DNA from: Manis javanica | Taxonomy: Eukaryota; Chordata; Mammalia; Pholidota; Manidae | NCBI RefSeq assembly: GCF_040802235.1 | Contig: NC_133156.1 | Span: 185,950,351 to 186,014,350, forward strand | Direction of reading: 5' to 3' | DNA: 64,000 bases | Part shown: positions 12,985 to 24,071 of the stretch, piece by piece | Position numbering within the stretch: position 1 is the first letter of the stretch | Layout: every line of letters starts with the position of its first letter | Made by a program: the position numbers and the translations under genes | The notes under the pieces: generated by a model | Seen by the model: the letters and a program-made list of their open reading frames with translations, nothing else | What the model was told of the DNA's origin: nothing | Database searches by the model: none

Positions 12985-15900
12985 TATATTTTGTTATCAT
13001 TAATCTACAATTACATGAAGAATATTATGTTTACTAGGCTCTCCCCTATACCAAGTCCCCCCCACAAACCCCATTACAGTCACTGTCCATCAGCATAGCA
13101 AAATGTTGTAGAATAACTACTTGTCTTCTCTGTGTTGCACATCCCTCCCCTTTCTCCCATACCCCCATTATGCATGCTAGTTATAATACCCTCTTTCTTC
13201 TCCAACCCCTTATCCCTCCCTACCCAACCATCCTCCCCAGTCCCTTTCCCTTTGGTACCTGTTAGTCCATTCTTGGGTTCTGTGATTCTGCTGCTGTTTT
13301 GTTCCCTCAGTTTTCTTTTGTTCTCTACTCCACAGATGAGTGAAATCATTTGTTATTTCTCTTTCTTTGCTTGGCTTATCTCACTCAGCATAATACCCTC
13401 TAGTTCCATCCATGTTGTTACAAATGGTAGGATTTGTTTTCTTCCTATGGCTGAATAATATTCCATTGTGTATATGTACCACATCTTCTTTAGCCATTCA
13501 TCTACAGATGGACACTTAGGTTGCTTCCATTTCTTGGCTATTGTTAATAGTGCTGCTATAATCATAGGGGTGCATCTGTCTTTTTCAAACTGGAGTGTTG
13601 CATCCTTAGGGTAAATTCCTAGAAGTGGAATTCCTGGGACCAATGGTAAGTCTATTTTGAGCATTTTGAGGAACCTCCATATTGCTTTCCACAATGGTTG
13701 AACTAATTTACATTCCCACCAGCAGTGTAGGACGGTTCCCCTTTCTCCACAACCTTGCCAACCTTTGTTGTTGTTTGTCTTTTGGATGGTGGCCATCCTT
13801 ACTGGTGTGAGGTGATATCTCATTGTGGTTTTAATTTGCATTTCTCTGATAACTAGCGATGTGGAGCATCTTTTCATGTGTCTGTTGGCCATCTGAAATT
13901 CTTCTTTGGAGAACTGTCTGTTCAGCTCCTCTGCCCATTTTTTAATTGGATTATTTGCTTTTTATTTGTTGAGGAGTGTGAGCTCTTTATATATTTTGAA
14001 TGTCAAGCCTTTATCAGATCAGTCATTAATGGAAATATTCTCCCATACTGTAGGGTACCTTTTTGTTCTATTGATGGTGTCCTTTGCTGTACAGAAGTTT
14101 TTCAGATTGATATAGTCCCACTTGTTCATTTTTGCTTTTGTTTTCCTTGCCCGGGGAGACATATTCATGAAGAAGTCACTAATGTTCACATTCAAGAGAT
14201 TTTTGCCTACGTTTTTTTTCTAAGAGTTTTATGGTTTCATGACTTACATTCAGGTCTTTGATCCATTTCAAATTAATTTTTGTGTATGGGGTTAGACAGT
14301 GATCCAGTTTCATTCTCTTACATGTAGCTGTCCAGTTTTGCCAGCACCACCTGTTGAAGAGACTGTCATTTCCCCATTGTATGTCCATGGCTCCTTTTTC
14401 AAATATTAATTGACCATATATGTTTGGGTTAATGCCTGGAGTCTCTGATCTGTTCCACTGGTCTGTGGCTCTGTTCTTGTGCCAGTACCAAATTGTCTTG
14501 ATTACTATGGCTTTGTAGTAGAGCTTGAAGTTGGGGAGTGAGATCCTCTCTACTTTATTCTTCTTTCTCAGGATTGCTTTGGCTATTCAGGGGTCTTTGA
14601 TGTTTCCATATGAATTTTTGAAGTATTTGTTCCAGTTCATTGAAGAATGATGTTGGTAACGTGATAGGGATTGAATCAAAACTGTATATTGCTTTGGGCA
14701 GGATGGCCATTTTGATGATATTAATTGTTCCTAGCCATGAGCATGGGATGAGTTTCCATTTGTTAGTATCCCCTTTAATTACTCTTAAGAGTGAATTGTA
14801 GTTTTCAGCATATAGGTCTTTCACTTCTTTGGTTAGGTTTATTCCTAGGTATTTTATTCTTTTTGATGTAATTGTGAATGGAATTGTTTTCCTGATTTCT
14901 CTTTCTATTATTTCATTGTTAGTGCATAGGAAAGCCACAGATTTCTGTGTGTTAATTTTGCGTCCTGCAACTCTGCTGTATTCCAATATCAGTTCTAGTA
15001 GTTTTGGAGTGGAGTCTTTAGGGTTTTTTTTATGTACAATATCATGTCATCTGCAAATAGTGACAGTTTAACTTCTTCTTTACCAATCTGGATTCCTTGA
15101 ATTTCTTTGTTTTGTCTAATTGCCGTGGTTAGGACCTCCAGTACTATGTTGAATAACAGTGGGGAGAGTGGGCATCCCTGACTTGTTCCCGATCTCAAAG
15201 GAAAAGCTTTCAGCTTCTTGCTGTTCAGTATGATGTTGGCTGTGGGTTTATCATATATGGCCTTTATTATGTTGAGGTACTTGCCCTCTATACCCATTTT
15301 GCTGAGAGTTTTTATCATGAATGGATGTTGAATTTTGTCAAATGCTTTTTCAGCATCTATGGAGATGATCATGTGGTTTTTGTCCTTCTTTTTGTTGATG
15401 TGGTGGATTATGTTGATGGATTTTTGAATGTTGTACCATCCTAGCAACCCTGGGATGAATGCCACTTGGTCGTGGTGTATGATCCTTTTGATATATTTTT
15501 GAATTCGGTTTGCAAATATTTTATTGAGTATTTTTGCATCTACGTTCATCAGGGATATTGGTCTGTAATTTTCTTTTTGGGGGGTCTTTGCCTGGTTTTG
15601 GTATTAGGGTGATGTTGGCTTCATAGAATGAGTTTGGAAGTATTCCTTCCTCTTCTATTTTTTGGAAAACTTTAAGGAGAATGTGTATTATATCTTCTCT
15701 GTATGTCTGATAAAATTCTGAGGTACATCCATGTGGCACAGGGGTTTTTTTCTTGGGTAGTTTTTTGATTATGGCTTCAATTTCTTTGCTGGTAATTGGT
15801 TTGTTTAGATTTTGTGTTTCTTCCTTGGTCAGTCTTGAAAGGTTGTATTTTTCTAGGAAATTGACCATTTCTTCTAGGTTTTCCACCTTCTTAGCATATA

Positions 15901-16088
15901 GGTTTTCATAGTAGTCTCTAATACTTCTTTGTATTTCTGTTGGGTCCGTTGTGATGTTTCCTTTCTCATTTCTGATTCTGTTGATGTGTGTTGATTCTCT
16001 TTTTCTCTTAATAAGTCTGGCTAGAGGCTTATCTCTTTTGTTTATTTTCTCAAAGAAACAGCTCCTGGTTTCATTTATTTTTCTATTG
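12985..16088 (-). mobile_element. L1-C, 3' part (3' UTR and most of ORF2)
   Basis: The 3' end is marked by TTTTATATTTTGTTATCATT, the eroded poly(A) and L1 3' UTR end. ORF2 C-terminus 13353-13892, RT thumb/palm region 14555-15549 with [10 protein letters not shown], further N-terminal RT 15521-16135. Broken at TTTTCTATTG (16080-16090), with the continuation at 23766. Carries frameshifts and stops. Confidence 0.87.
13350..16088 (-). pseudogene. L1-C ORF2 relic
   Basis: RT domain open at 14995-15549 ([48 protein letters not shown]), followed by a frameshift at a T run near 15020 and continuation at 14555-14986. The C-terminal domain at 13353-13892 retains [20 protein letters not shown], the Cys/His-type C-terminal segment of L1 ORF2. 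Interrupted by L1-D. Not functional. Confidence 0.85.
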
Positions 16089-16122
16089 TTTTTTTTTTTA
16101 ATGTTTGAATTTTTTTTTGAGA

Positions 16123-16441
16123 GGGCATCTCTCATATTTATTGATCAAATGGTTGTTAACAACAATAAAATTCTGTATAGGGGACTCAGTGCTCAATGCA
16201 CAATCATTAATCCACCCCAAGCCTAATTCTCATCAGTCTCCAATCTTCTGAAGCAAAACGAACAAGTTCTTACATGGTGAACAAATTCTTACATACTGAA
16301 TAAGTTCTTACATGGTGAAGAGTACAAGGGCAGTCATCATAGAAACTTTCAGTTTTGATCACGCATTATGAACTATAAACAGTCAGGTCAAATATGAATA
16401 TTCGTTTGATTTTTATACTTGATTTATATGTGAATCCCACA
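16123..16441 (-). repeat. Partial LTR (U3-R) of the ERV-derived element, copy 2
   Basis: Homologous to 11239-11560, with the same TGTGGGATTC start, AATAAA and poly(A) junction, and the same TTCTTACATGGTGAAC units. Its polypurine tract is replaced by an ATT/ATC microsatellite-like run (16444-16480). Confidence 0.62.
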
Positions 16442-17072
16442 TTTCTCTCTTATTATCATCATTATTATTATTATTTTTAATAAAATGGCGAAGTGGTAGG
16501 TAGATGCAAGGTAAAGGTAGAAAACATAGTTTAGTGTTGTAAGAGAGCAAATGTAGATGATCACGTGTGTGCCTGTAGACTAAGTGTTAATCCAAGCTAG
16601 ACAAGGGCAATAAAACATCCACAGATGCAGAAGATTTCTCTCAAAACAGGGGGGCTGAGGTTTTAAGCCTCACCTCTGTTGATCCCCAATTTCTCACCTG
16701 ATGGCCCCCCTGCGACTGTGCCTGTCTTAGGTTGTTCCTCCCTTGAGGAATCTTACTGATCTCTGGCTAACCAGTCATCTTCCCGGGCTATACAGGGAAA
16801 TGTAAAGTTGGTAAGTGAGAGAGAAGCAATATTGTTTGAGAAGGTTAGCTTTTTACTTCTTTGCAGATTTATGCCCTGTGGCTTCTATGCCCAGCATTTG
16901 TCTTGAGGTATCTTTACCACTTGGAAGAATTATGATACTCGGTAAATTCGATATGAGGCACGAAATCTATTTAAGGGTTGTAATTAGGAAGGAAGAAGAA
17001 AAGCTATAGAAGTAGCAGACGGAAGAAAACATGGGAAGATTATTTCTTTGACAGATCTTCTTGTAGAGTAAC

Positions 17073-17739
17073 TTAGGCATGTATAGGTTTTAAACTACTA
17101 ATTAAATTGTGCACACACATTAACATAATATGAATACAGTTACATAACCAAAGCAGATATGTAATTACTAGCCATCTCCAGTGAAACCAAGAAAATCTGT
17201 TAGGTATCCTAGGCATTTGTGAAAATTTTTCTATGGTAAGATGGATATTGTCCAACTGAACTTGAACAGTCTGAGAGAAATCAGACAAGTTAAATCAACC
17301 CATTCCTGGGAACTGTTCACATCCCATATGTTCTTTTAACAGTAGATAGTCTGTAGTTGTAAGATTTTGGAGCGCTACAACTTGCACTTCTCGTAATTCT
17401 TGGTTGAGTTCCGACAGTATAGATCCAGTCAAATTTGTTATTTTACTGTATGCACAGGCCAGCTTAAACATCTCCTTCTTAGATCCCATGGCAAGTCCAG
17501 GAACTGGTGGGATGAATGCAGCTACAACTGTAGCAGCGCCTGGATCTTTGTAGAGGTTTTTTGATGATCATCTTCTGGTATATCTCTTCCAGAGAGTGCT
17601 GATGTTGGAAGTTCTTCTTCATATCGTATCTTAGTTCATTTTCTGGGTAGCCCAAGTAGGCTTTGATCCTCTGTATAAACACAAACAGACCCTTTGTCCA
17701 CACTTGGATATGCCCATAATACCATTGTGTAGAACTCAT
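17073..17739 (-). pseudogene. Endogenous retrovirus env relic (SU end and TM subunit), copy 2
   Basis: The end of SU is open at 17479-17739 and ends near a basic Arg-rich cleavage-type site. The hydrophobic fusion-peptide-like and heptad segments lie in a different frame (17295-17489), and the membrane-proximal and anchor part in a third piece (17073-17288). The Cys-x6-Cys pair is kept. There are at least two breaks and no functional product. Homologous to copy 1 throughout. Confidence 0.72.
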
Positions 17740-18149
17740 TGGAGGTCACCACACAGGAACTGCTTTTTTTTTTGTTATCATTAATCTACACTTACATGAA
17801 GAATATTATGTTTACTAAGCTCTCCCCTATACCAGGTCCCCCCTATAAACCCCTTTACAGTCACTGTCCATCAGCATAGCAATATGTTTTAGAATCACTA
17901 CTTATCTTCTCTGTGTTCTACAGCCCTCCCCTTTCTCCCACCCCACCATTATGCATGCTAATCTTAATACCCCCCTTCTTCTTCCTCCCCCTTATCCCTC
18001 CCTCCCCACCCATCCTCCCCAGTCCCTTTCCCTTTGGTACCTGTTAGTCCATTCTTCGGTTCTGTGATTTTGCTGCTGTTTTGTTCCTTCAGTTTTTCCT
18101 TTGGTCTTATATTCCACAGATGAGTGAAATCACTTATTTCTCTTTCTCT

Positions 18150-21100
18150 GCTTGGCTTATTTCACTGAGCATAATACCCTCCAGCTCCATCCATGTTGCT
18201 GCAAATGGTAGGATTTGCCCTCTTCTTATGGCTGAGTAATATTCCATTGTGTATACATACCACATCTTCTTTATCTATTCATCTACCAATGGACATTTAG
18301 GTTACTTCCAATTCTTGGCTATTGTAAATAGTGCCGCGATAAACATAGGGGTGCATCTGTCTTTTTCAAACTTGATTGCTGCGTTCTTAGGGTAAATTCC
18401 TAGGAGTGTAATTACTGGGTCAAATGGTAAGTCTGTTTTGAGCATTTTGAGGAACCTCCATACTGTTTTCCACAATGGTTGAACTAATTTACATTCCCAC
18501 CAGCAGTGTAGGAGGGTTCCCCTTTCTCCACAGCCTAGCCAACATTTGTTGTTGTTTGTCTTTTGGATGGTCGCCATCCTTACTGGTGTGAGGTGATACC
18601 TCATTGTAGTTTTAATTTGCATTTCTCTGATAATTAGTGCAATGTGGAGCATCTTTTCCTGTGCCTGTTGGCCATCAGTATTTCTTTTTTGGAGAACTGC
18701 CTGTTCAGTTCTTCTGCCCATTTTTTAATTGGATTATTTGTTTTTTGTTTGTTGAGGCATGTGAGCTCTTCATATATTTTGGACGTCAAGCCTTTATCGG
18801 ATCTGTCATTTACAAATATATTCTCCCATACTGTAGGGTTCCCTTTTGTTCTATTGATGGTGTCTTTTGGTGTACAGAAGCTTTTCAGCTTAGTATAGTC
18901 CCACTTGCTCATTTTTGCTGTTGTTTTCCTTGCCCGGGGAGATATGTTCAAGAAGAGGTCACTCATGTTTATGTCTAAGAGGTTTTGCCTATGTTTTTTC
19001 CAAGAGTTTTATGGTTTCATGACTTACATTCAGGTCTTTTATCCACTTTGAATTTACTTTTGTATATGGGGTTAGACAATGGTCCAGTTTCATTGTCCTA
19101 CAGGTAGCTCTCCAGTTTTGCCAGCACCATCTGTTGAAGAGACTGTCATTTCCCCATTGTATGTCCATGGCTCCTTTATCAAATATTAATTGACCATATA
19201 TGTTTGGGTTAATGTCTGGAGTCTCTAGTCTGTTCCACTGGCCTGTGGCTCTGTTCTTGGGCCAGTACCAAATTGTCTTGATTCCTCTAGCTTTATAGTA
19301 GAGCTTGAAGTTGGGGAGTGAGATCTTCCCTAAATTATTCTTTTTTCTCAGGATTGCTTTGGCTATTCGGGGGTCTTTGATGTTTCCATATGAATTTTTG
19401 AAGTATTTGTTCCAGTTCATTGAACAATGTTGGTGGTAATTTGATAGGGATTGCATCAAATCTGTACATTGCTTTGGGTAGGATGGCCACTTTGATGATA
19501 TTAATTGTTCCTAGCCATGAGCATGGGATGAGTTTCCATTTGTTAGTGTCCCCTTTAATTTCTCTTAAGAGTGAATTGTAGTTTTCAGAGTATAGGTCTT
19601 TCACTTCGTTAGTTAGGTTTATTCCTAAGTATTTTATTCTTTTTGATGTAATTGTGAATGGAATTGTTTTCCTGATTTCTCTTTCTATTTGTTCATTGTT
19701 AGTGTATAGGAAAGCTACAGATTTCTGTGTGTTAATTTTGTATCCTGCAACTTTACGATATTCCGATATCAATTCTAGTGGTTTTGGGGTGGAGTCTTTA
19801 GGTTTTTTATGTACAATATCATGTCATATGCAAATAGTGACAGTTTACCTTCTTCTTTACCAATCTGGATTCCTTGTATATCTTTGTTTTGTCTGATTGC
19901 CGTGGCTAGGACCTCCAGTACTACGTTAAATAACAGTGGGGAGAGTGGGCATCCTGTCTAGTTCCTGATCTCAGAGGAAAAGCTTTCAGCTTCTCACTGC
20001 TCAGTATAATGTTGGCTGTGGGTTTATGATATATAACCTTTATTATGTTGAGGTACTTGCCCTCTATTCCCATTTTGCTGAGAGCTTTTATCATGAATGG
20101 ATGTTGAATATTGTCAAATAGTTTTTCAGCATCTATGGAGATGATCATGTGGTTTTTGTCTTTCTTTTTGTTGATGTGGTGGATGATGTTGATGGATTTT
20201 CGAATGTCTTACCATCCTTGCATCCTTGGGATATATCCCACTTGGTCATGGTGTACGATCCTTTTGATGTATTTTTGAATTCGCTTTGCTAATATTTTGT
20301 TGAGTATTTTTGCATCTACGTTCATCAGGGATATTGGTCTGTAGTTGTCTTTTTTGGTGGTGTCTTTGCCTGGGTTTGGTGTTAGGGTGATATTGGCTTC
20401 ATAGAATGAGTTTGGGAGTATTCCCTTCTCTTCTATTTTTTGGAAAACTTTAAGGAGAATGGAGATTATGCCTTCCCTTTATGTCTGGTAAAATTCCTAG
20501 GTAAATCCATCTGGCCCGGGGGTTTTGTTCTTTGGTAGTTTTTTGATTACAGCTTCAATTTCGTTGCTGGTAATTGGTCTGTTTAGATTTTCTGTTTCTT
20601 TCTGGGTCAGTCTTGCAAGCTTGTATTTTTTTAGGAAGTTGTCCATTTCTCCTCGGTTTCCCAGCTTGTTTGCATATAGGTTTTCATATTACTCTCTAAT
20701 AATTCTTTGTATTTCTGTGGGATCCGTCGTGATTTTTCCTTTCTTGTTTCTGATTTTGTTGATCTGTGTTGACTGTCTTTTCCTCTTATTAAGTCTGGCT
20801 AGAGGCTTATCTATTTTGTTTATTTCCTCGAAGAACCAGCTCTTGGTTTCATTGATTTTTTCTATTGTTTTATTCTTCTCAATTTTATTTATTTCTTCTC
20901 TGATCTTTATTATGTCCCTCCTTCTGCTGACCTTAGGCCTCATTTGTTCTTTTTCCAATTTCGATAATTGTGACATTGGACCATTCATTTGGGTTTGTTA
21001 TTTCTTCTTTACATATGCCTGGATTGCTATATACTTTCCTCTTAAGACTGCTTTTGCTGTATCCCACAGTAGTTGGGGCTTTGTGTTGTTGTTGTCGTTT

Positions 21101-21960
21101 GTTTCCATATATTGCTGTATCTCCATTTTGATTTGGTCATTGATCCATTGATTATTTAGGAGCATGTTGTTAAGCCTCCGTGTGTTTGTGAGCCTTTTTG
21201 CTTTCTTTGTACAATTTATTTCTAGTTTTATGCCTTTGTGGTCTGAAAAGTTGGTTGGTAGAATTTCAGTCTTTTGGAATTTTCTGAAGTTCTTTTTGTG
21301 GTCTAGTATGTGGTCTATTCTGGAGAATGTTCCATGTGCACTTGAGAAGAATGTGTATCCTGTTGCTTTTGGATGTATTCTTCTGTAGATCTCTATTAGG
21401 TCCATCTGTTCTAGTGAGTTGTTCAGTGCCTCTGTGTTCTTACTTATTTTCTGTCTGGTGGATCTGTCCTTTGGAGTGAGTGGTGTGTTGAAGTCTCTCA
21501 GAATGAATGCATTGCATTCTATTTCCTCCTTTAGTTCTGTTAGTATTTGTTTCAGATATGTTGGTGCTCCTGAATTGGGTGCATATATATTTATAATGGT
21601 TATATCCTCTTGTTGGACTGAGCCCTTTATCATTATGTAATGTCCTTCTTTATCTTTTGTTACTTTCTTTATTTTGAAATCTGTTTTGTCTGATACTAGT
21701 ATTGCAACACCTGCTTTTTTCTCTCTGTTGTTTGCATGAAATATCTTTTTCCTTCCCTTGACTTTAAGTCTGTGCATGTCTTTGGGTTTGAAGAGAGTCT
21801 CTTGTAAGCAGCATATGGATGGATCTTACTTTTTAATCTATTCTATTACTCTGAGTCTTTTGATTGGTGCATTCAGTCCATTTACATTAAGGGTGATTAT
21901 TGAAAGGTATGTACTTATTGCCATTGCAGGCTTTAAGTCTGTTCAGGGTTCAGGGTTAGC
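18150..21960 (-). pseudogene. L1-D ORF2 relic (catalytic motif mutated)
   Basis: The endonuclease piece is open at 20998-21777 (INIYAPNSGAPTYLKQILTE, SDHKGIKLEINC); RT pieces lie at 20689-20988, 19921-20148 and 19335-19772; the C-terminal part at 18302-19459. Around 19833 the catalytic FADD reads FAYD, replacing an essential Asp, and several frameshifts are present. Could not encode an active reverse transcriptase. Confidence 0.87.
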
Positions 21961-22009
21961 TTCTTTAGTATCTTATTGCCAACTTAGCTTGCTTATTGAG
22001 CTGTTATAT

Positions 22010-22972
22010 ACAGTGTCTGGAGATTCTTTTCTTCTCTCCCTTCTTATTCCTCCTCCTCCCTTCTTCATATGTTTGGTGTTTTGTTCTGTGCTCTTTTTAG
22101 GAGTGCTCCCATCTAGAGCAGTCCCTGTAAGATGCCCTGTAGAGGTGGTTTGTGGGAGGCAAATTCCCTCAACATCTGCTTGTCTGGGAATTGTTTAATC
22201 CCTCCTTCATATTTAAATGATAATCATGCTGGATACAGTAGTCTTGGTTTGAGGCCATTTTGTTTCATTGCTTTAAGTATATCATGCCATTATCTTCTGG
22301 CCTTTAGGGTTTCTGTTGAGAAGTCTGATGATAGCCTGATGGGTTTTCCTTTGTAGGTGACCTTTTTTTCTCTCAGGCTGCCTTTAATACTTTGTCCTTG
22401 TCTTTGATCTTTGCCATTTTAATTATTATGTGTCTTGGTGTTGCCCTCCTTGGATCCCTTGTCATGGGAGTTCTGTGTACCTCTGTGGTCTGAGAGGCCA
22501 TTTCCTCCCCTAGTTTGGGGAAGTTTTCAGCAATTATTTCTTCAAAGACACTTTCTATCCCTTTTTCTCTCTCTTCTTCTTCTGGTACCCCTATAATGCG
22601 GATATTGTTCCGTTTCAATTGGTAACTCAGCTCTCTTAGATTTCTTTCATTCCTGGAGATCCTTTTATCTCTCTCTGCATCAGCTTCTCTGCATTCCTGT
22701 TCTCTGTTTTCTAGTCCATTAATAGTCTCTTGCATCTCATCCATTCTGTTTTGAAGTCCTTCCAGAGCTTGTTTTATTTCTATATTCTCCTTCCTTAGTT
22801 CTTGCATATTTCTCTGCAAGTCCATCAGGATGGTTATGACTTTTGTTTTGAATTCTTTTTCAGGAAGACTGGTTAAATCTATCTCCCCAGGTTCCTTCTC
22901 AGGGGAAGATGTAGCAGATGCTGAATCTGTCTGGGTTAGTCTTGTATGGATCAAATTTTTTTGTGTTTTCAT
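22010..22972 (-). pseudogene. L1-D ORF1 relic
   Basis: 199 residues remain open from 22972 down: MKTQKNLIHTRLTQTDSASA, the heptad coiled coil (MDLQRNMQELRKENIEIKQA), the RRM start RNNIRIIGVPEEEEREKGIE and RHIIIKMAKIKDKDKVLKAA. A frameshift near 22375 then separates it from the C-terminal domain, which continues in another frame towards about 22010. The family protein is roughly 330 residues. This is the best preserved ORF1 here but still broken. Confidence 0.85.
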
Positions 22973-23765
22973 GTTGATAGGTGCTATTGACTGTCAGCTG
23001 GGAGAGCCAAACTTTCCACTTGCTACTGGCCTTTCTTTACTGGGACAACTGCGACCCCTAGTGGCTTGTGTTGGTCAATTCCATGTAGTCTGGGTGTTTG
23101 TGTCATGCCCGCCCAGTATGGAGGTAGCTCCCTTGCTGAGGGTGTGGCCAGCCTCAGGCTGCTTCTCTGCTTTGGCAGGGCCCCGGAGGGGTAATGGAAG
23201 GGGAGCTGTTTGGCTCTTTACCTCCATGCAGGGTCTCAGAGCTGTTGCCCAGGGGGTTAGTGCACCCAGGTTTCCCTGGAATTTCCAGCTTCTGGACTGT
23301 GACCTGGGTTGTTTCCATCCAGCTGTTACGTCCCTGTCCCTTTAAGACTTTCAAAAAGTACTCACTTTTCTTTTTCACAGGGGCATCAGCTTCGCGACCC
23401 ATTTAGAGGTCTTGCTGCCTTGTTTCCCTAGTTTCCAGCCCTCCACGCATGCACTGTGTCTGCGCTGTGGTGCGGATGGCTAGGGCTGGGTGTTTAGCAG
23501 TCCTGGGCTCCCTCTCCCTCCCTGCTCCGACTCCTCTCCTCCCACCGGGAGCTGGGGTGAGGGGCGCTTGGGTCCCGCCAGGCCGGGGCTTGTATCTTAC
23601 CCCTTTCACCAGGTGCTGGGCTCTTGCACGTGTGGATGTAGTCTGGCTGTTGTCCTGTGTCTTCTGGTCTCTTAGGATTAGTTGTATTTGTTGTATTTTC
23701 AAAAATATATATGCTTTTGGGAGGAGATTCCCACTGTCCTACTCACGCTGCCACCTTGGCTCCAC

Positions 23766-24071
23766 CTCTCTATTGTTTTATTCTTCTCAATTTTATTTAT
23801 TTCTTCTCAGATCTTTATTATGTCCCTCCTTCTGCTGACTTTAGGCCTCATTTGTTCTTCTTATTCCAATTTTGATTACTGTGATGTTAGACTATTCATT
23901 TGGGTCTGTTCTTCCTTCTTTAAATATGCCTGGATTGCTATATACTTCCCTCTTAAGACTGCTTTCACTGCATCCCACAGAAGTTGGGGCTTCGTGTTGT
24001 TGTTGTCATTTATTTCCATATATTCCTGGATCTCCATTTTAATTTGGTCGTTGATCCATTGACTGTTTAAA
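23766..24071 (-). mobile_element. L1-C, 5' remnant (ORF2 between EN and RT)
   Basis: Resumes with TCTATTGTTTTATTCTTCTC, repeating the TCTATTGTTTT at 16081-16091 as the target duplication around L1-D and its tail. Runs to GATCCATTGACTGTTTAAAAG at 24071, where L1-C stops by 5' truncation and the L1-E type sequence starts. Assembled, L1-C is about 3.4 kb plus its ERV-derived 3' segment. Confidence 0.85.

Larger units (their letters stand above)
11229..12985 (-). mobile_element. ERV env 3'-end retrocopy 1 (env-TM, polypurine tract, U3-R, poly-A), downstream of L1-C
   Basis: Read on the minus strand: a 140-bp stretch of unknown origin next to the L1-C 3' end, the end of a class I retroviral env, about 600 bp of 3' non-coding, a purine tract next to TGTGGGATTC (LTR start, near 11560), a partial LTR with AATAAA about 19 bases before a 10-A tail at 11229-11238. 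There is no U5 and no 5' LTR, so this looks like a copy of a polyadenylated env-type transcript rather than a provirus. It sits head-to-tail with the L1-C 3' end in the same orientation. Confidence 0.75.
16095..17765 (-). mobile_element. ERV env 3'-end retrocopy 2, downstream of L1-D
   Basis: Same order as copy 1 and clearly homologous over the env-TM, non-coding, U3-R and poly(A) parts, with LTR start near 16441 and tail at 16113-16122. A second T-rich run with TAATGTTTGAA lies between the tail and the target duplication. At the L1 side it joins the L1-D poly(A) directly, beginning GCAGTTCCTGTGTGGTGACC, unlike copy 1. Its outer boundary coincides with the target duplication of L1-D, so the two entered as one unit or the env piece landed in the L1 tail. 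Confidence 0.77.
17766..23765 (-). mobile_element. L1-D, full-length, innermost L1 of the nest
   Basis: The 3' end is an 11-T run and TTATCATTAATCTACACTTA; the 5' end is ACTCACGCTGCCACCTTGGC-TCCACCTC, the L1 5' terminus in reverse. About 6.0 kb: 5' UTR 22973-23765, ORF1 about 22010-22972, ORF2 about 18150-21960, 3' UTR to 17766. Flanked, together with the ERV-derived piece at its 3' side, by TCTATTGTTTT (16081 and 23768). Frames are broken, so it is no longer autonomous. Confidence 0.9.

Noticed and set aside
12186-17739. Possible domesticated (syncytin-like) env gene
   Set aside because: Both copies are broken between SU and TM and lack most of SU. They lie antisense in an L1 nest and have no intact frame.
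20525-21151. 208-residue plus-strand hydrophobic frame resembling a membrane protein
   Set aside because: It is the antisense of L1-D ORF2. A-rich coding strands of L1 give T-rich, Phe/Leu/Ser-rich antisense frames.
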